Under the pieces are notes generated by a model. It worked only from the letters and a program-made list of their open reading frames with translations. It was not told the origin of the DNA and did no database searches. Shown in pieces: positions 1-8,591 of a stretch of 64,000 nt of DNA. This DNA comes from an uncultured Thiothrix sp. (GTDB lineage: Bacteria > Pseudomonadota > Gammaproteobacteria > Thiotrichales > Thiotrichaceae). The stretch lies in contig NZ_CALMZC010000039.1 of assembly GCF_937873765.1 (NCBI RefSeq), forward strand, positions 124,001 to 188,000, given 5' to 3'. Made by a program: the position numbers and the translations under genes. Every line of letters starts with the position of its first letter. The stretch's first letter is position 1.

Positions 1-407
1 TGCATATCTTAGATTCGCACTGGAAAGAGCATCTTGCAGCGATGGATTATCTGCGCCAAGGTATAGGTTTGCGTGGCTATGCGCAAAAGAATCCGAAGCA
101 GGAATATAAGCGTGAAGCCTTTGAGATGTTTGAGGAGCTACTCACGCGCCTCAAGCATGACGTAATTACTTTCTTGGTGCGGATTCAAATTGGTGAGCCA
201 CCGCCTGCGCATGAAACGGTACAACAAGATGTACAGTATACTCATGCAAATCCTGATGCTTTTGCAGACGATGATGAAGTTGTGGATGCATTCACACCAG
301 CACAAGAGAAAACAGCCGTTAATTCTGAGCCGAAAGTTGGGCGTAATGATCCTTGCCCCTGTGGTTCAGGCAAAAAATATAAGCAATGTCATGGGAAGTT
401 AAGTTAA
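1..407 (+). CDS. secA: Protein translocase subunit SecA, C-terminal part (5' end outside window)
   Basis: The frame is open from the first base; the first whole codon is at position 3. SecA is the ATPase motor that drives preproteins through SecYEG. The visible part is the end of the helical scaffold, with the family signature [15 protein letters not shown] and [18 protein letters not shown]. An acidic linker follows, then the C-terminal zinc-binding motif [13 protein letters not shown] that contacts SecB and ribosomes. The stop codon overlaps the argJ start by one base (TAATG), so the two are probably co-transcribed. Confidence 0.97.
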   Translation, partial: HILDSHWKEHLAAMDYLRQGIGLRGYAQKNPKQEYKREAFEMFEELLTRLKHDVITFLVRIQIGEPPPAHETVQQDVQYTHANPDAFADDDEVVDAFTPAQEKTAVNSEPKVGRNDPCPCGSGKKYKQCHGKLS

Positions 408-1615
408 TGGCTGTCAATTTAAGCTTTAATGAGGATTTATTGCCCATTGCGGGTGTGCGCTTAGCGACTTTGAATGCAGGCATTCGTTATAAAGGGCGTG
501 ATGATCTGTTAGTGATGGAGCTGGCCGAAGGCAGTTCTTGTGCTGCGGTCTTCACGCGTAATGCTTTCTGTGCAGCTCCAGTGACGGTTGCTCGTGCACA
601 TTTAGCAAGTGCTAGCCCACGGTATCTGCTAGTGAATGCAGGCAATGCGAATGCAGGCACAGGTGAACTCGGTCTTGCTGCAGCTAAAGCTTGTTGTAAT
701 GCTTTGGCAGAAGTAGGGCAGTGTAAGCCAGAGCAAATTTTGCCATTTTCTACGGGTGTGATTGGCCAACAGTTGCCCGTCGATAAAGTTGTCGCTGCTT
801 TACCTGCGGCGATGGCTAATCTTAAAGAGGATAATTGGTTAGCTGCAGCAAAAGCCATTATGACCACCGACACTATCGGTAAGGCCATGAGCAAGCAAAT
901 TGAACTGGGCGGCAAGTCAGTGACCATCACAGGCATCGCTAAAGGTGCGGGGATGATTCACCCGAATATGGCTACTATGTTGTCTTATGTAGCCACCGAT
1001 GCTCAGGTTGAACCGAGTTTATTACAAGCCATTTTAAGTGAAGTGGTTGAAGAAACCTATAACTGCATCACGATTGATGGTGATACTTCAACCAATGATT
1101 CTCTGGTGTTAGCAGCTACTGGAAAATCAGGTTCAGTGGTGGATGCGAGTAATCGTGCTAGCTTCCAGCAAGCGGTGCAGGATGTTTGTATGTATCTTGC
1201 GCAAGCGATTGTGCGTGATGGTGAAGGTGCTACCAAATTCATTAGTGTGGTGGTGGAGGGTGCTAACGATCGTGCAGAAGCGCGTGTGATTGGGAATACG
1301 GTCGCTTTATCACCTTTAGTGAAAACCGCGATGTTTGCCAGTGACCCTAACTGGGGACGGATTTTAGCAGCAGTTGGGCGTAGTCCAATTGATAAGCTAG
1401 ATGTGAATGCAGTCACGATTTGGTTGGGAGATACTTTACTGATTGAGAAGGGGCAGCCAGCTCCCTCTTATCGTGAAGAATTAGGCCAAGTGGAAATGAA
1501 GCGTGATGAAATCAATGTTCGCATTCAGATGGGAAGAGGGGCGGCGAGTGCAACCACTTGGACTTGTGACTTCTCTTATGATTACGTCAAAATTAATGCT
1601 GAATACCGTAGCTGA
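407..1615 (+). CDS. argJ: Bifunctional ornithine acetyltransferase / N-acetylglutamate synthase ArgJ
   Basis: ArgJ moves the acetyl group from N-acetylornithine to glutamate in the cyclic arginine pathway; many versions also make N-acetylglutamate from acetyl-CoA. The ATG at 407 (MAVNLSF) has GGAAG about 9 bases upstream; an in-frame codon at 386 lies inside secA and is less likely. The protein is 402 aa, normal for the family. The self-cleavage site is visible in GMIHPNMATML: the Ala-Thr bond, with Thr near residue 190 as the new N-terminal nucleophile. Its stop overlaps the mutT start (TGATG). argC lies 43 kb away in the window. Confidence 0.97.
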   Translation: MAVNLSFNEDLLPIAGVRLATLNAGIRYKGRDDLLVMELAEGSSCAAVFTRNAFCAAPVTVARAHLASASPRYLLVNAGNANAGTGELGLAAAKACCNALAEVGQCKPEQILPFSTGVIGQQLPVDKVVAALPAAMANLKEDNWLAAAKAIMTTDTIGKAMSKQIELGGKSVTITGIAKGAGMIHPNMATMLSYVATDAQVEPSLLQAILSEVVEETYNCITIDGDTSTNDSLVLAATGKSGSVVDASNRASFQQAVQDVCMYLAQAIVRDGEGATKFISVVVEGANDRAEARVIGNTVALSPLVKTAMFASDPNWGRILAAVGRSPIDKLDVNAVTIWLGDTLLIEKGQPAPSYREELGQVEMKRDEINVRIQMGRGAASATTWTCDFSYDYVKINAEYRS

Positions 1616-2031
1616 TGTCTGAAGTTTCATCTGTTTGGATTCATGTGGTGGCGGCGGTTATTTATAACAGTCGCCAGCAAATTTTGTTGGCACAGCGACC
1701 TTCGCATAAGCACCAAGGTGGTAAATGGGAGTTTCCCGGTGGCAAAGTAGAGCCTACAGAAACTGCGACTATTGCTCTAAAGCGAGAACTCTTTGAAGAG
1801 CTGGGCATAGAAGCTGATCTGCCAAGCATGCAGCCTTTAATTGAAATTAGGCACATCTATCCGGATAAAAATATCCATTTAGATGTGTGGGCTGTCTCTC
1901 AATTTCAACATGAGCCAGTTGGTAAAGAAGGGCAAGACATTGCTTGGTTTGAGTTAGCAGAACTTGCAAGCTTAGATTTCCCTGCCGCTAATCAGCCTAT
2001 TATTAAAAAACTACTCGCGCTAGCTTCTTAA
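1615..2031 (+). CDS. mutT: 8-oxo-dGTP diphosphatase MutT (Nudix hydrolase)
   Basis: A single Nudix domain of 138 aa, close to E. coli MutT (129 aa). MutT removes oxidised dGTP from the nucleotide pool and so prevents A:T to C:G transversions. The complete Nudix box is present around residues 42-65 as GGKVEP-TE...RELFEELGI, with the glutamates that bind metal. The start overlaps the argJ stop by one base, so translation is probably coupled. It is the last gene of the secA-argJ-mutT run and converges on the DUF465 gene seven bases downstream. The MutT identity rather than another Nudix enzyme rests on length and on its position behind secA, common in gammaproteobacteria. Confidence 0.9.
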   Translation: MSEVSSVWIHVVAAVIYNSRQQILLAQRPSHKHQGGKWEFPGGKVEPTETATIALKRELFEELGIEADLPSMQPLIEIRHIYPDKNIHLDVWAVSQFQHEPVGKEGQDIAWFELAELASLDFPAANQPIIKKLLALAS

Positions 2032-2038
2032 ATTCACT

Positions 2039-2248
2039 TTAGGCATTCATATCTGGAATCAGTTGGCTACTGAGTTTTTGAATCATATCTTTTAAAAGTA
2101 ATTTACGCTTTTTCATGCGTGAGAGCATAAATTGATCATAATCTGGGGTCATGCGTAAGACCTCGATCGCAGTATCCAGATCGCGATGTTCTTGGCGTAA
2201 ATCAAATAGCTTTTGGCGGAGCAAATGCTCTTCTTCTAGGCTTAACAT
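2039..2248 (-). CDS. Small DUF465 (YdcH-like) protein
   Basis: A 69-residue, mostly helical, highly charged protein. It has the DUF465 pattern: LxxEHRDLDTAIEVL, then DxxMLSRMKKRKLLLKDMI and a C-terminal LIPD. The family is widespread in proteobacteria; members form a helical hairpin and their cellular role is not established. The gene is 13 bases downstream of the DEAD-box-like gene on the same strand, so the two are probably co-transcribed. No signal peptide or membrane segment is present. Confidence 0.85.
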   Translation of the reverse strand: MLSLEEEHLLRQKLFDLRQEHRDLDTAIEVLRMTPDYDQFMLSRMKKRKLLLKDMIQKLSSQLIPDMNA

Positions 2249-2261
2249 AGGGATAAGTGCA

Positions 2262-3743
2262 CTATTTGACTAGATTTCGCCGCTTTTCTTTATAGCGGAT
2301 CACAACTTTCTTATCAGCGGTTGCCGCTTGCTTAGGAACATAATCTTGCTTTTCCCAGCTACCAATTTCATAACCTGCATCAGAGGCTGATTGCCCTGAA
2401 CCTTGTTTACGTTGTGCCCCTCCATTTAAACGCCCATAAGGTCCTTTGCGTCCTCGCTGTTTATCGTCCGTCCCAGTACGTGGAGTGGCTGTGCCATTAT
2501 TTGGAGTCGCTGGCTTGCTACCACGGCTATTTTGCGGGCGACTCGATTTCTCAGCATTTGTAGCACTACGTGGATTAGTGCTGGGTTTACGAGGTGCACG
2601 TGTATTTGGCTTAGCACCACTGCGATTAGTCTGTTTCGGTTCTAAACCCGGAATCGTACGCTGATTGATCGCTTCGCCTTGAAACTCTTCAATCTTCTTC
2701 AAACCATCACGATCGCTTGGGCCTGCTAATAAAATCACCGGCTCTTGGCGTTCTGTACCTAACACGCTTTGTAAACGGTTTAAGTAAGTATCAGTTTTTT
2801 CCGGCAACTCAAAATGAATAACAGGTTCATTGCCACTTAACTCGGGAATAAAGTCCTCTTGATCAGGCACAATTAAAATTGGACAGGCTTCTAAATTACG
2901 TTCCTCATCAGGTAATAAATGAGTTGAATCAGCAGTATGCCCGTGATTTGCTAGATTATCGGCTAAGGTTTTTGCTGTTTTACTAGTGACTGTGAAAATA
3001 ACTGTAGGCTTGCCTTTTAAGCCATCAAGAATGTAATCAATCAGCGCTAATTTGTGTGTGTAGTCATCTGCTTGATGCACGACTTGTGGCAAGCGTAAGA
3101 GCTGGCTTTTTTCATCCTCAATGAGGATTTCTTCGCAGTTTGGAATAATGCGACGTGCATAAGGGGTGACTTCATCATCATGGCGCACGAAAGCAATCAC
3201 CGGTGCGGTCGCCGGCTTTTGTTCAACAATCCGATCTATCAAGCTGTGTAAGCCTTTCTTATAAATGGCGGTCAGATCATCGATAATCAGCAGCTCAATA
3301 TTCGAGAAATCGGCTTTGTTATTATCGACCAAATCATTTAAACGCCCCGGTGTAGCAATCATTAAATCCAAGGGGCGACGTAGTAGGCGCATTTGTGGTT
3401 GATAAGGGCGACCACTTACAATAAAGCCGGTACGGATTTGCTGGCCTTCACCGAGTAAACGCTTGATAGTGTAGGTAATTTGATTGACACGATCACGGCG
3501 CGAAGTCAGGACTAAGATGCGTGCACCTTGATGTTCAGGCAGCGGATTATTAAAAATATAGTTAATCGCAGGAATTAAAAAAGCCCCCGTTTTGCCTGCT
3601 GCAGATTGCGTCCAAACAATGGCACTTTTACGCTGTGCCATTAGGGGGATAAGCTGTTGTTGTAGTTCTGTCGGGGTCTCATAGCCTGCTGCGTCGATAT
3701 TATCGGCGAAAGCACCCTGTAGACCTAAATCAATAAATGACAA
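2262..3743 (-). CDS. Degenerate RhlE-like DEAD-box protein with basic low-complexity tail
   Basis: 493 aa. The N-terminus (MSFIDLGLQG..., YETPTELQQQLIP) aligns by eye with the Q-motif region of RhlE-type RNA helicases. Motif I keeps GKT (QSAAGKT, residues 46-52) and ATPGRL (130-135) is intact. Other catalytic motifs have decayed: motif II is DDLT (155-158) instead of DEAD, motif Ia is TSRRD instead of PTREL, the SAT motif is replaced near AFVR (184-187), and the HRxGRxGR motif VI is absent (LNRLQSVLG). From about residue 370 to the end the protein is Pro/Ser/Asn/Arg/Lys-rich and likely disordered and RNA-binding. The frame is fully open, so it is under selection. It may bind RNA without being a normal helicase. 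Confidence 0.8.
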   Translation of the reverse strand: MSFIDLGLQGAFADNIDAAGYETPTELQQQLIPLMAQRKSAIVWTQSAAGKTGAFLIPAINYIFNNPLPEHQGARILVLTSRRDRVNQITYTIKRLLGEGQQIRTGFIVSGRPYQPQMRLLRRPLDLMIATPGRLNDLVDNNKADFSNIELLIIDDLTAIYKKGLHSLIDRIVEQKPATAPVIAFVRHDDEVTPYARRIIPNCEEILIEDEKSQLLRLPQVVHQADDYTHKLALIDYILDGLKGKPTVIFTVTSKTAKTLADNLANHGHTADSTHLLPDEERNLEACPILIVPDQEDFIPELSGNEPVIHFELPEKTDTYLNRLQSVLGTERQEPVILLAGPSDRDGLKKIEEFQGEAINQRTIPGLEPKQTNRSGAKPNTRAPRKPSTNPRSATNAEKSSRPQNSRGSKPATPNNGTATPRTGTDDKQRGRKGPYGRLNGGAQRKQGSGQSASDAGYEIGSWEKQDYVPKQAATADKKVVIRYKEKRRNLVK

Positions 3744-3945
3744 GATAAAACTCCCTGGCTGAACAAGCAGGCAAGTGATCCATAACTTACTTCTTCATGA
3801 ACATGTGAATAAGGCGATTGTGGCAAGGAAACCTGTTAGGGCGGACCAAACCGAATTTGTGAGTAAAATTACGCCCCAGAATGTTCATAAAGCTATTATA
3901 TATGTGGTTTTGAGTCAACAATTATGCGATTGGCGTGTTGTATTT

Positions 3946-5310
3946 TTACATCAATGCCGCCATCGCTTCCTCTAAACGAGTCACTGCAGTGACTCTCATG
4001 CCTTGAATTGCATGATGTGGTTTATTCGCTTTAGGCACAATCGCCTGCTTAAAACCATGTTTGGCAGCTTCTCTTAGCCGCTCCTCACCATTAGGTACGG
4101 GGCGAATTTCTCCTGCTAAGCCAACCTCACCAAAGATGACTACATCGGCTGGAAGTGGCCGGCTACGAAAACTTGATAAGGCAGCTAGCAGTAAGGGTAA
4201 ATCAGCGGCAGTTTCTGAAATCTTAACACCGCCAACAATATTAATAAAAACATCTTGATCATACATAGAAATCCCACCATGTCGATGCAAGACGGCTAAG
4301 AGCATGGCCAAGCGGTTTTGCTCCATCCCTAAAGTCACACGGCGGGCATGACCGGCATGACTGGTATCGACTAAAGCTTGGACTTCAACCAACAAAGGCC
4401 GTGTACCTTCACGTGTTACCATGATAGCACTACCAGAAACAGGCTCTTCATGCCGAGAGAGGAAAATAGCCGACGGATTGCTAACTCCCTTTAAACCTTG
4501 CTCGGTCATGGCAAACACACCAAGCTCATTCACGGCACCAAAACGGTTTTTGACAGCGCGTAAAATCCGATAGCGTCCGCCGGGATCGCCTTCAAAATAG
4601 AGCACTGTGTCTACCATATGCTCGAGAACGCGCGGGCCGGCTAGCGTACCTTCTTTGGTCACATGGCCTACAATAAAGAGTGTAGTTTGGGTTTGCTTAG
4701 CAAAGCGAACTAATTGTGCAGCGGACTCGCGAATTTGGCTGACAGACCCGGGGGCAGATTGTAATTGTTCGGTGTAAAGGGTTTGAATCGAGTCAATAAC
4801 CATGATTTGGGGCTTTTCAGCTTGTGCTAAAGCTAAAACGGTCTCAACACCTGTTTCAGTGAGTAAGCGCAAATGATCAGCATTTAAACCTAAGCGCCGC
4901 GCTCGTAAACTCACTTGTTGGAGTGATTCTTCACCGGTGACATACAGACTGCTGATTTGTGGCAAGTCACATAAAGTTTGCAAAAGAATAGTCGATTTTC
5001 CAATACCTGGATCACCACCAATCAAGACGACTGAACCTGCGACTAAACCCCCACCTAAAACTCGATCTAATTCTTGTACACCGGTTGGCGTGCGTGGGTC
5101 TTCTTGAATGTGAATTTCTTTAATGCTGCGAATACTAGCGGGTTCGCCAGCATAACCGGTAAAGCGTGGATTTTTAGGTGTAGCGTTAGCAGGGGGCGCA
5201 ATACTTTCTTCTAAGGTGTTCCACGCGCTACAGTCCGAACATTGTCCATTCCATTTGCTATGCACACTGCCACAAGCGGTACAATAATACTGCAGTTTAG
5301 TTTTTGCCAT
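3946..5310 (-). CDS. radA: DNA repair protein RadA
   Basis: 454 aa, the usual length. RadA is a RecA-like ATPase and branch-migrating helicase that processes recombination intermediates. In order: an N-terminal zinc finger (YYCTACG...GQCSDC), the Walker A loop GGDPGIGKST near residue 98, the RadA-specific KNRFG motif, and a C-terminal Lon-protease-like domain without peptidase function. The start MAKTKLQYYC overlaps the end of the corB remnant upstream (5297-5310). In an intact ancestor radA would probably have followed corB in one transcription unit; its present promoter is unclear because of the upstream rearrangement. Confidence 0.97.
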   Translation of the reverse strand: MAKTKLQYYCTACGSVHSKWNGQCSDCSAWNTLEESIAPPANATPKNPRFTGYAGEPASIRSIKEIHIQEDPRTPTGVQELDRVLGGGLVAGSVVLIGGDPGIGKSTILLQTLCDLPQISSLYVTGEESLQQVSLRARRLGLNADHLRLLTETGVETVLALAQAEKPQIMVIDSIQTLYTEQLQSAPGSVSQIRESAAQLVRFAKQTQTTLFIVGHVTKEGTLAGPRVLEHMVDTVLYFEGDPGGRYRILRAVKNRFGAVNELGVFAMTEQGLKGVSNPSAIFLSRHEEPVSGSAIMVTREGTRPLLVEVQALVDTSHAGHARRVTLGMEQNRLAMLLAVLHRHGGISMYDQDVFINIVGGVKISETAADLPLLLAALSSFRSRPLPADVVIFGEVGLAGEIRPVPNGEERLREAAKHGFKQAIVPKANKPHHAIQGMRVTAVTRLEEAMAALM

Positions 5311-5548
5311 GTTCGGATTCCTTCTGGCTGGGTGTTGGCAGCGCTGGATAGATAATTAAAGTTTTGATTGCATTTTTACGCGTTTTACGGATTTCCATAG
5401 GATGCTGCTCAATCAAGACAGTTATACCTAGTACAGGCAGATATCCCAAATGCTCCATAATTAAACCATTAATGGTTTTTAGACCATCTAGAGGCAGCTT
5501 GAGCTTGAGGGATTGATTGACTTCACGGATAGGTGTTATCCCATCCAA
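5297..5548 (-). pseudogene. corB: 3' remnant of CorB-type HlyC/CorC/CBS membrane protein
   Basis: 83 codons survive, matching only the very C-terminus (CorC_HlyC domain) of CorB/YfjD-type proteins: TPIREVNQSLKLKLPLDG, then TINGLIMEHLGYLP and PMEIRKTRKNAIKT. Family members are normally over 400 aa with an N-terminal DUF21 membrane domain and a CBS pair; all of that is missing. Directly upstream is a transposase relic, then ypjD. In E. coli corB follows ypjD on the same strand, so the position agrees with the homology. The piece has an ATG but is most simply read as a remnant left after insertion and deletion. Confidence 0.8.
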
Positions 5549-5980
5549 CTAAGCACTATCATCGGGCATTATCAGGGTAAGTCCATTCTCTTATTCGCAA
5601 ACCTGCTCTACCTTTCGGACTGTTGACGGAAATACTGCCGCAACTCGAACAAGCTTGGGTCGTGTACTTTTCATTCACTTCTTCAAACCATACCCCTGCG
5701 TTCACGCATTTATACCGAAGCATGGTTTTAAAACTTCCCCAACCGGCATTTAACACGGATTTAGCCATCTTGGTTTTGGCTAGGGCTTTTGAACTCACAT
5801 CGCCTATGAAAATTGCAGCATAGGCTTTGACTAATTCATCTCGGTTGAGCACTGAAGCATGTTGGTCTTTGATACGCAATTTCAGAGTTTTCATCGGTTT
5901 GATTATACTAAACGGCACAATCTGTGAATAGATCGGCTAGCGCCGATGCGCCTTATAGCTCCCGCCCTAAAGGGCGATGT
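5549..5980 (-). mobile_element. Remnant of an IS200/IS605-type insertion between ypjD and corB
   Basis: This stretch holds the transposase relic plus about 85 bases on its 5' side that end in a compact hairpin, CGCCC-TAAA-GGGCG (5963-5976). Such hairpins are typical of the subterminal ends of IS200/IS605 elements. No tnpA gene and no intact second end are visible. The outer limits are approximate: the left limit is where corB similarity begins and the right limit is placed just beyond the hairpin. The element appears immobile. Confidence 0.55.
5559..5894 (-). pseudogene. Internally deleted OrfB/TnpB-type transposase relic
   Basis: The ATG at 5894 (MKTLKLRIKD) is a typical OrfB/TnpB N-terminus. 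After about 20 residues the sequence jumps to a C-terminal block containing GWGSFKTMLRYKC and the first half of the zinc ribbon, TTQACSSCG. It ends at REWTYPDNAR, where the second Cys pair of the ribbon (normally W-x-CPxC) and the final RuvC aspartate should be. Intact proteins are about 350-400 aa; here 111 codons remain. The relic therefore has both an internal deletion and a lost 3' end. An in-frame start at 5918 is possible but does not match the family. Confidence 0.8.
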
Positions 5981-6056
5981 CTTACGACGTGGAGGATAAG
6001 TTGGAAGATGTGTCGACTAAGGAGTGTCATTTGCAGGCTAAGAGATAGCTGCAAGT

Positions 6057-6857
6057 TCATGGCTGTTTTAAATATTCTAAAACAAATTTACTGCCAAAAA
6101 AGGCAAGCATTAACATAAAGAAACCCGCTAAAGTCCAACGAATTGCTGTTTTACCCCGCCAGCCATATTGCCAATGCCCGTAGAGTAGTATTGCAAATAC
6201 CAGCCAAGCCATAATTGAGAGAATGGTTTTATGTGCTACATGTTGGGCGAAGAGATTGTCTAAATACATAAATCCACTGAACAGGCTTAAGCTCAACAAT
6301 ACCCACCCTAACGCGATCACTTTAAAGAGTAGTGATTCCATATCCTGTAAAGCTGGCAAAGTTCTGACTAATATATTGGGTTTATGATCATGGAGTTGCC
6401 GGATTTGTAAGCCGAGGAGTAGTGCATGTAAGGCAGCCAAGGTAAGCATGCTATAGGCGAGTAGTGAGCTAAAAATATGAATGCCTAAGCCATTATCTAA
6501 ATTTAAAGTAGCACTATTGGTGCTTAGGAAATAACTGCCTAATAAGGTTGGCGGGATAAAGGGAATGATCAGTAACCCCAAATTTTCCAAAGGACGGCTA
6601 AGCTGAGTAAGAAATAGTAAGAAGCAAGTTAGCCATAAAACGACTGATAGCGCAGCAAAGAAATCAATAAAACCATGTTGCTGGCTAAACCAAGTCAGGA
6701 TTAAGCTTGCACCTTGTACAATTAAAGCTAACAGCCAAAGACTGTTGAGTAGCCAAGTAGGTGGCCTCGTTGCAGGAGGCTTGCGTAGGCGTAAAGCAAT
6801 TACGAGCCAGGTCGACATCCAAGCCGCCATGACTATCAAGGTCATCGTTATTGTCAT
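6057..6857 (-). CDS. ypjD: CcsA/YpjD-type inner membrane protein (cytochrome c assembly family)
   Basis: 266 aa with about eight hydrophobic segments, e.g. residues 2-22, 38-58, 66-85, and several near the C-terminus. It belongs to the CcmF/CcsA-like family (YpjD/CorE); in the core, GLGIHIFSSLLAYSMLTLAALHALLLG gives the expected histidine-containing helix. It is divergent from ffh, as in E. coli, where ypjD is followed by corB. Here corB is only a remnant beyond the IS relic. The function is not firmly known; cation efflux together with CorB has been proposed for the E. coli pair, so loss of CorB may leave this protein without its partner. Confidence 0.85.
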   Translation of the reverse strand: MTITMTLIVMAAWMSTWLVIALRLRKPPATRPPTWLLNSLWLLALIVQGASLILTWFSQQHGFIDFFAALSVVLWLTCFLLFLTQLSRPLENLGLLIIPFIPPTLLGSYFLSTNSATLNLDNGLGIHIFSSLLAYSMLTLAALHALLLGLQIRQLHDHKPNILVRTLPALQDMESLLFKVIALGWVLLSLSLFSGFMYLDNLFAQHVAHKTILSIMAWLVFAILLYGHWQYGWRGKTAIRWTLAGFFMLMLAFFGSKFVLEYLKQP

Positions 6858-6952
6858 TCTAGATACAGATTAGCTTCTCATCGATGTGACGATACAGTTT
6901 AATGCTATGATAGCAATTTGTTCTCGATTGGGACTAGCAGAAGACCATAATC

Positions 6953-8341
6953 ATGTTTGAAAATTTAAGTGATCGTCTTTCGAAAACGGTAAAAAAACTA
7001 CGTGGGCAAGCGCGTTTAACCGATGAAAATATAAAAGATGCCTTGCGTGATGTGCGAATGGCTTTATTAGAGGCGGATGTTGCACTGCCAGTGGTGCGTG
7101 ATTTTATCGGTCGTATCCGTGAACGTGCAGTCGGACAAGAAGTTTTAGAAAGCCTTACCCCCGGTCAAGCTCTGATTAAAGTCGTTCATGAAGAGCTGAT
7201 TGAGATTATGGGGCAGGCAAATGAAACTCTCAACCTGAATGCTCAGCCACCTGCTGTTATTTTGATGGCTGGCTTACAAGGTGCGGGTAAAACTACTACC
7301 GTAGGTAAATTAACTCGCTTTTTGAAAGAAAAAAGTAAAAAAACGGTGATGGTTGCTAGCTGTGACGTGTATCGTCCTGCGGCGATTAAGCAGCTAGAAA
7401 CTATTGCTAAGCAAACTGAAGCAGTGTTTTTCCCCAGTGAACCCCATCAAAAGCCTGCTGATATTGCTTTAGCGGCACTCGCGCAAGCTAAACGCCAGTA
7501 TATGGATGTTTTGATCATCGATACTGCAGGCCGTTTGCATATTGATGCGGAGATGATGGAGGAGATCAGCCAGCTCAATACGCTGCTCAAGCCGGTTGAA
7601 ACATTGTTCGTTGTCGATAGTATGACTGGGCAAGATGCGGCCAATACCGCTAAAGCTTTTGGTGATGCTTTGCCTTTAACGGGTGTAGTTCTGACTAAGA
7701 CCGATGGTGATGCACGCGGCGGTGCGGCTTTGTCGGTGCGGCATATTACCGGCAAGCCCATTAAATTCATGGGGGTAGGTGAAAAGCTTGATGCTTTAGA
7801 GCCTTTCCATCCGGATCGGATGGCTTCACGTATTCTAGGCATGGGCGACGTGCTCAGTTTAATTGAGCAAGCCCAGCATAAAGTTGACCATGAAAAAGCT
7901 CAAAAGCTAGCGCGTAAACTCAATAAAGGCAAAGGTTTTGATTTCGAAGATCTGCGTGACCAGATGAATCAAATGCTAAAAATGGGTGGCATGAGTAGCT
8001 TGTTGGATAAGTTACCCGGTATGGGCGCTATGCCTGCGCATGTGAAAGAGCAAGCCAATGATAAAGAAATTCGCCGTATGATCGCGATTATTAATTCAAT
8101 GACCTTAGAAGAGCGCCGTAATCCTGAACTCATTAAAGCCTCACGTAAACGTCGCATTGCCACCGGCAGTGGTCTGCAAGTTCAGGATGTGAATCGTTTA
8201 CTCAAGCAACAACAGCAAATGAGTAAAGTCATGAAGCAGTTTTCAAAAGGTGGTGGGATGCGTAGACTAATGCAGAATATGAAAGGGAAGTTACCGACTG
8301 GGAGTGGTTTTCCTCCGCTAGGAGGTGGTTTCTCTGGTTAA
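6953..8341 (+). CDS. ffh: Signal recognition particle protein Ffh (SRP54)
   Basis: 462 aa, full length. Ffh binds signal sequences at the ribosome together with 4.5S RNA and delivers nascent membrane proteins to FtsY. The N domain (MFENLSDRLSKTVKKLRG) is followed by the G domain with GLQGAGKTTT near residue 107, DTAGRLHID, and TKTDGDARGG. The M domain is methionine-rich (QMNQMLKMGGMSSLL, GMGAMPAHVK, RRLMQNMKGK) and ends in a Gly-rich tail. The start matches the family; no strong Shine-Dalgarno is visible upstream. The ribosomal/tRNA-modification genes that usually follow directly are here separated by a 5.5 kb accessory block. Confidence 0.98.
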   Translation: MFENLSDRLSKTVKKLRGQARLTDENIKDALRDVRMALLEADVALPVVRDFIGRIRERAVGQEVLESLTPGQALIKVVHEELIEIMGQANETLNLNAQPPAVILMAGLQGAGKTTTVGKLTRFLKEKSKKTVMVASCDVYRPAAIKQLETIAKQTEAVFFPSEPHQKPADIALAALAQAKRQYMDVLIIDTAGRLHIDAEMMEEISQLNTLLKPVETLFVVDSMTGQDAANTAKAFGDALPLTGVVLTKTDGDARGGAALSVRHITGKPIKFMGVGEKLDALEPFHPDRMASRILGMGDVLSLIEQAQHKVDHEKAQKLARKLNKGKGFDFEDLRDQMNQMLKMGGMSSLLDKLPGMGAMPAHVKEQANDKEIRRMIAIINSMTLEERRNPELIKASRKRRIATGSGLQVQDVNRLLKQQQQMSKVMKQFSKGGGMRRLMQNMKGKLPTGSGFPPLGGGFSG

Positions 8342-8591
8342 AAACTTGCCCTTTCTCTAAAAATTCATGATTTCAACTGTTTACCTAGTGAGGGCTGCGC
8401 TGTATGATTTAGTTGTGCCAAAGTTACAACTAAATGCTTAGGTTTGTTGGCTTTTGGCAACATTTAGAGCTGAATGTTAGGCATTTCCATAGAAATATTC
8501 TGCTTAGTCATTAGGTCGATCAATGATTAGAGGGTGGGTTCCCGTCTAGTCTTTATTGCTTCACATTTAACAACGAAAGAGATTAAAAGCC

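Noticed and set aside
3775-3975. 66-codon open frame on the plus strand between the DEAD-box-like gene and radA
   Set aside because: No ribosome binding site, no recognisable protein features, and its end lies inside radA; the region is more simply a divergent/intergenic spacer.
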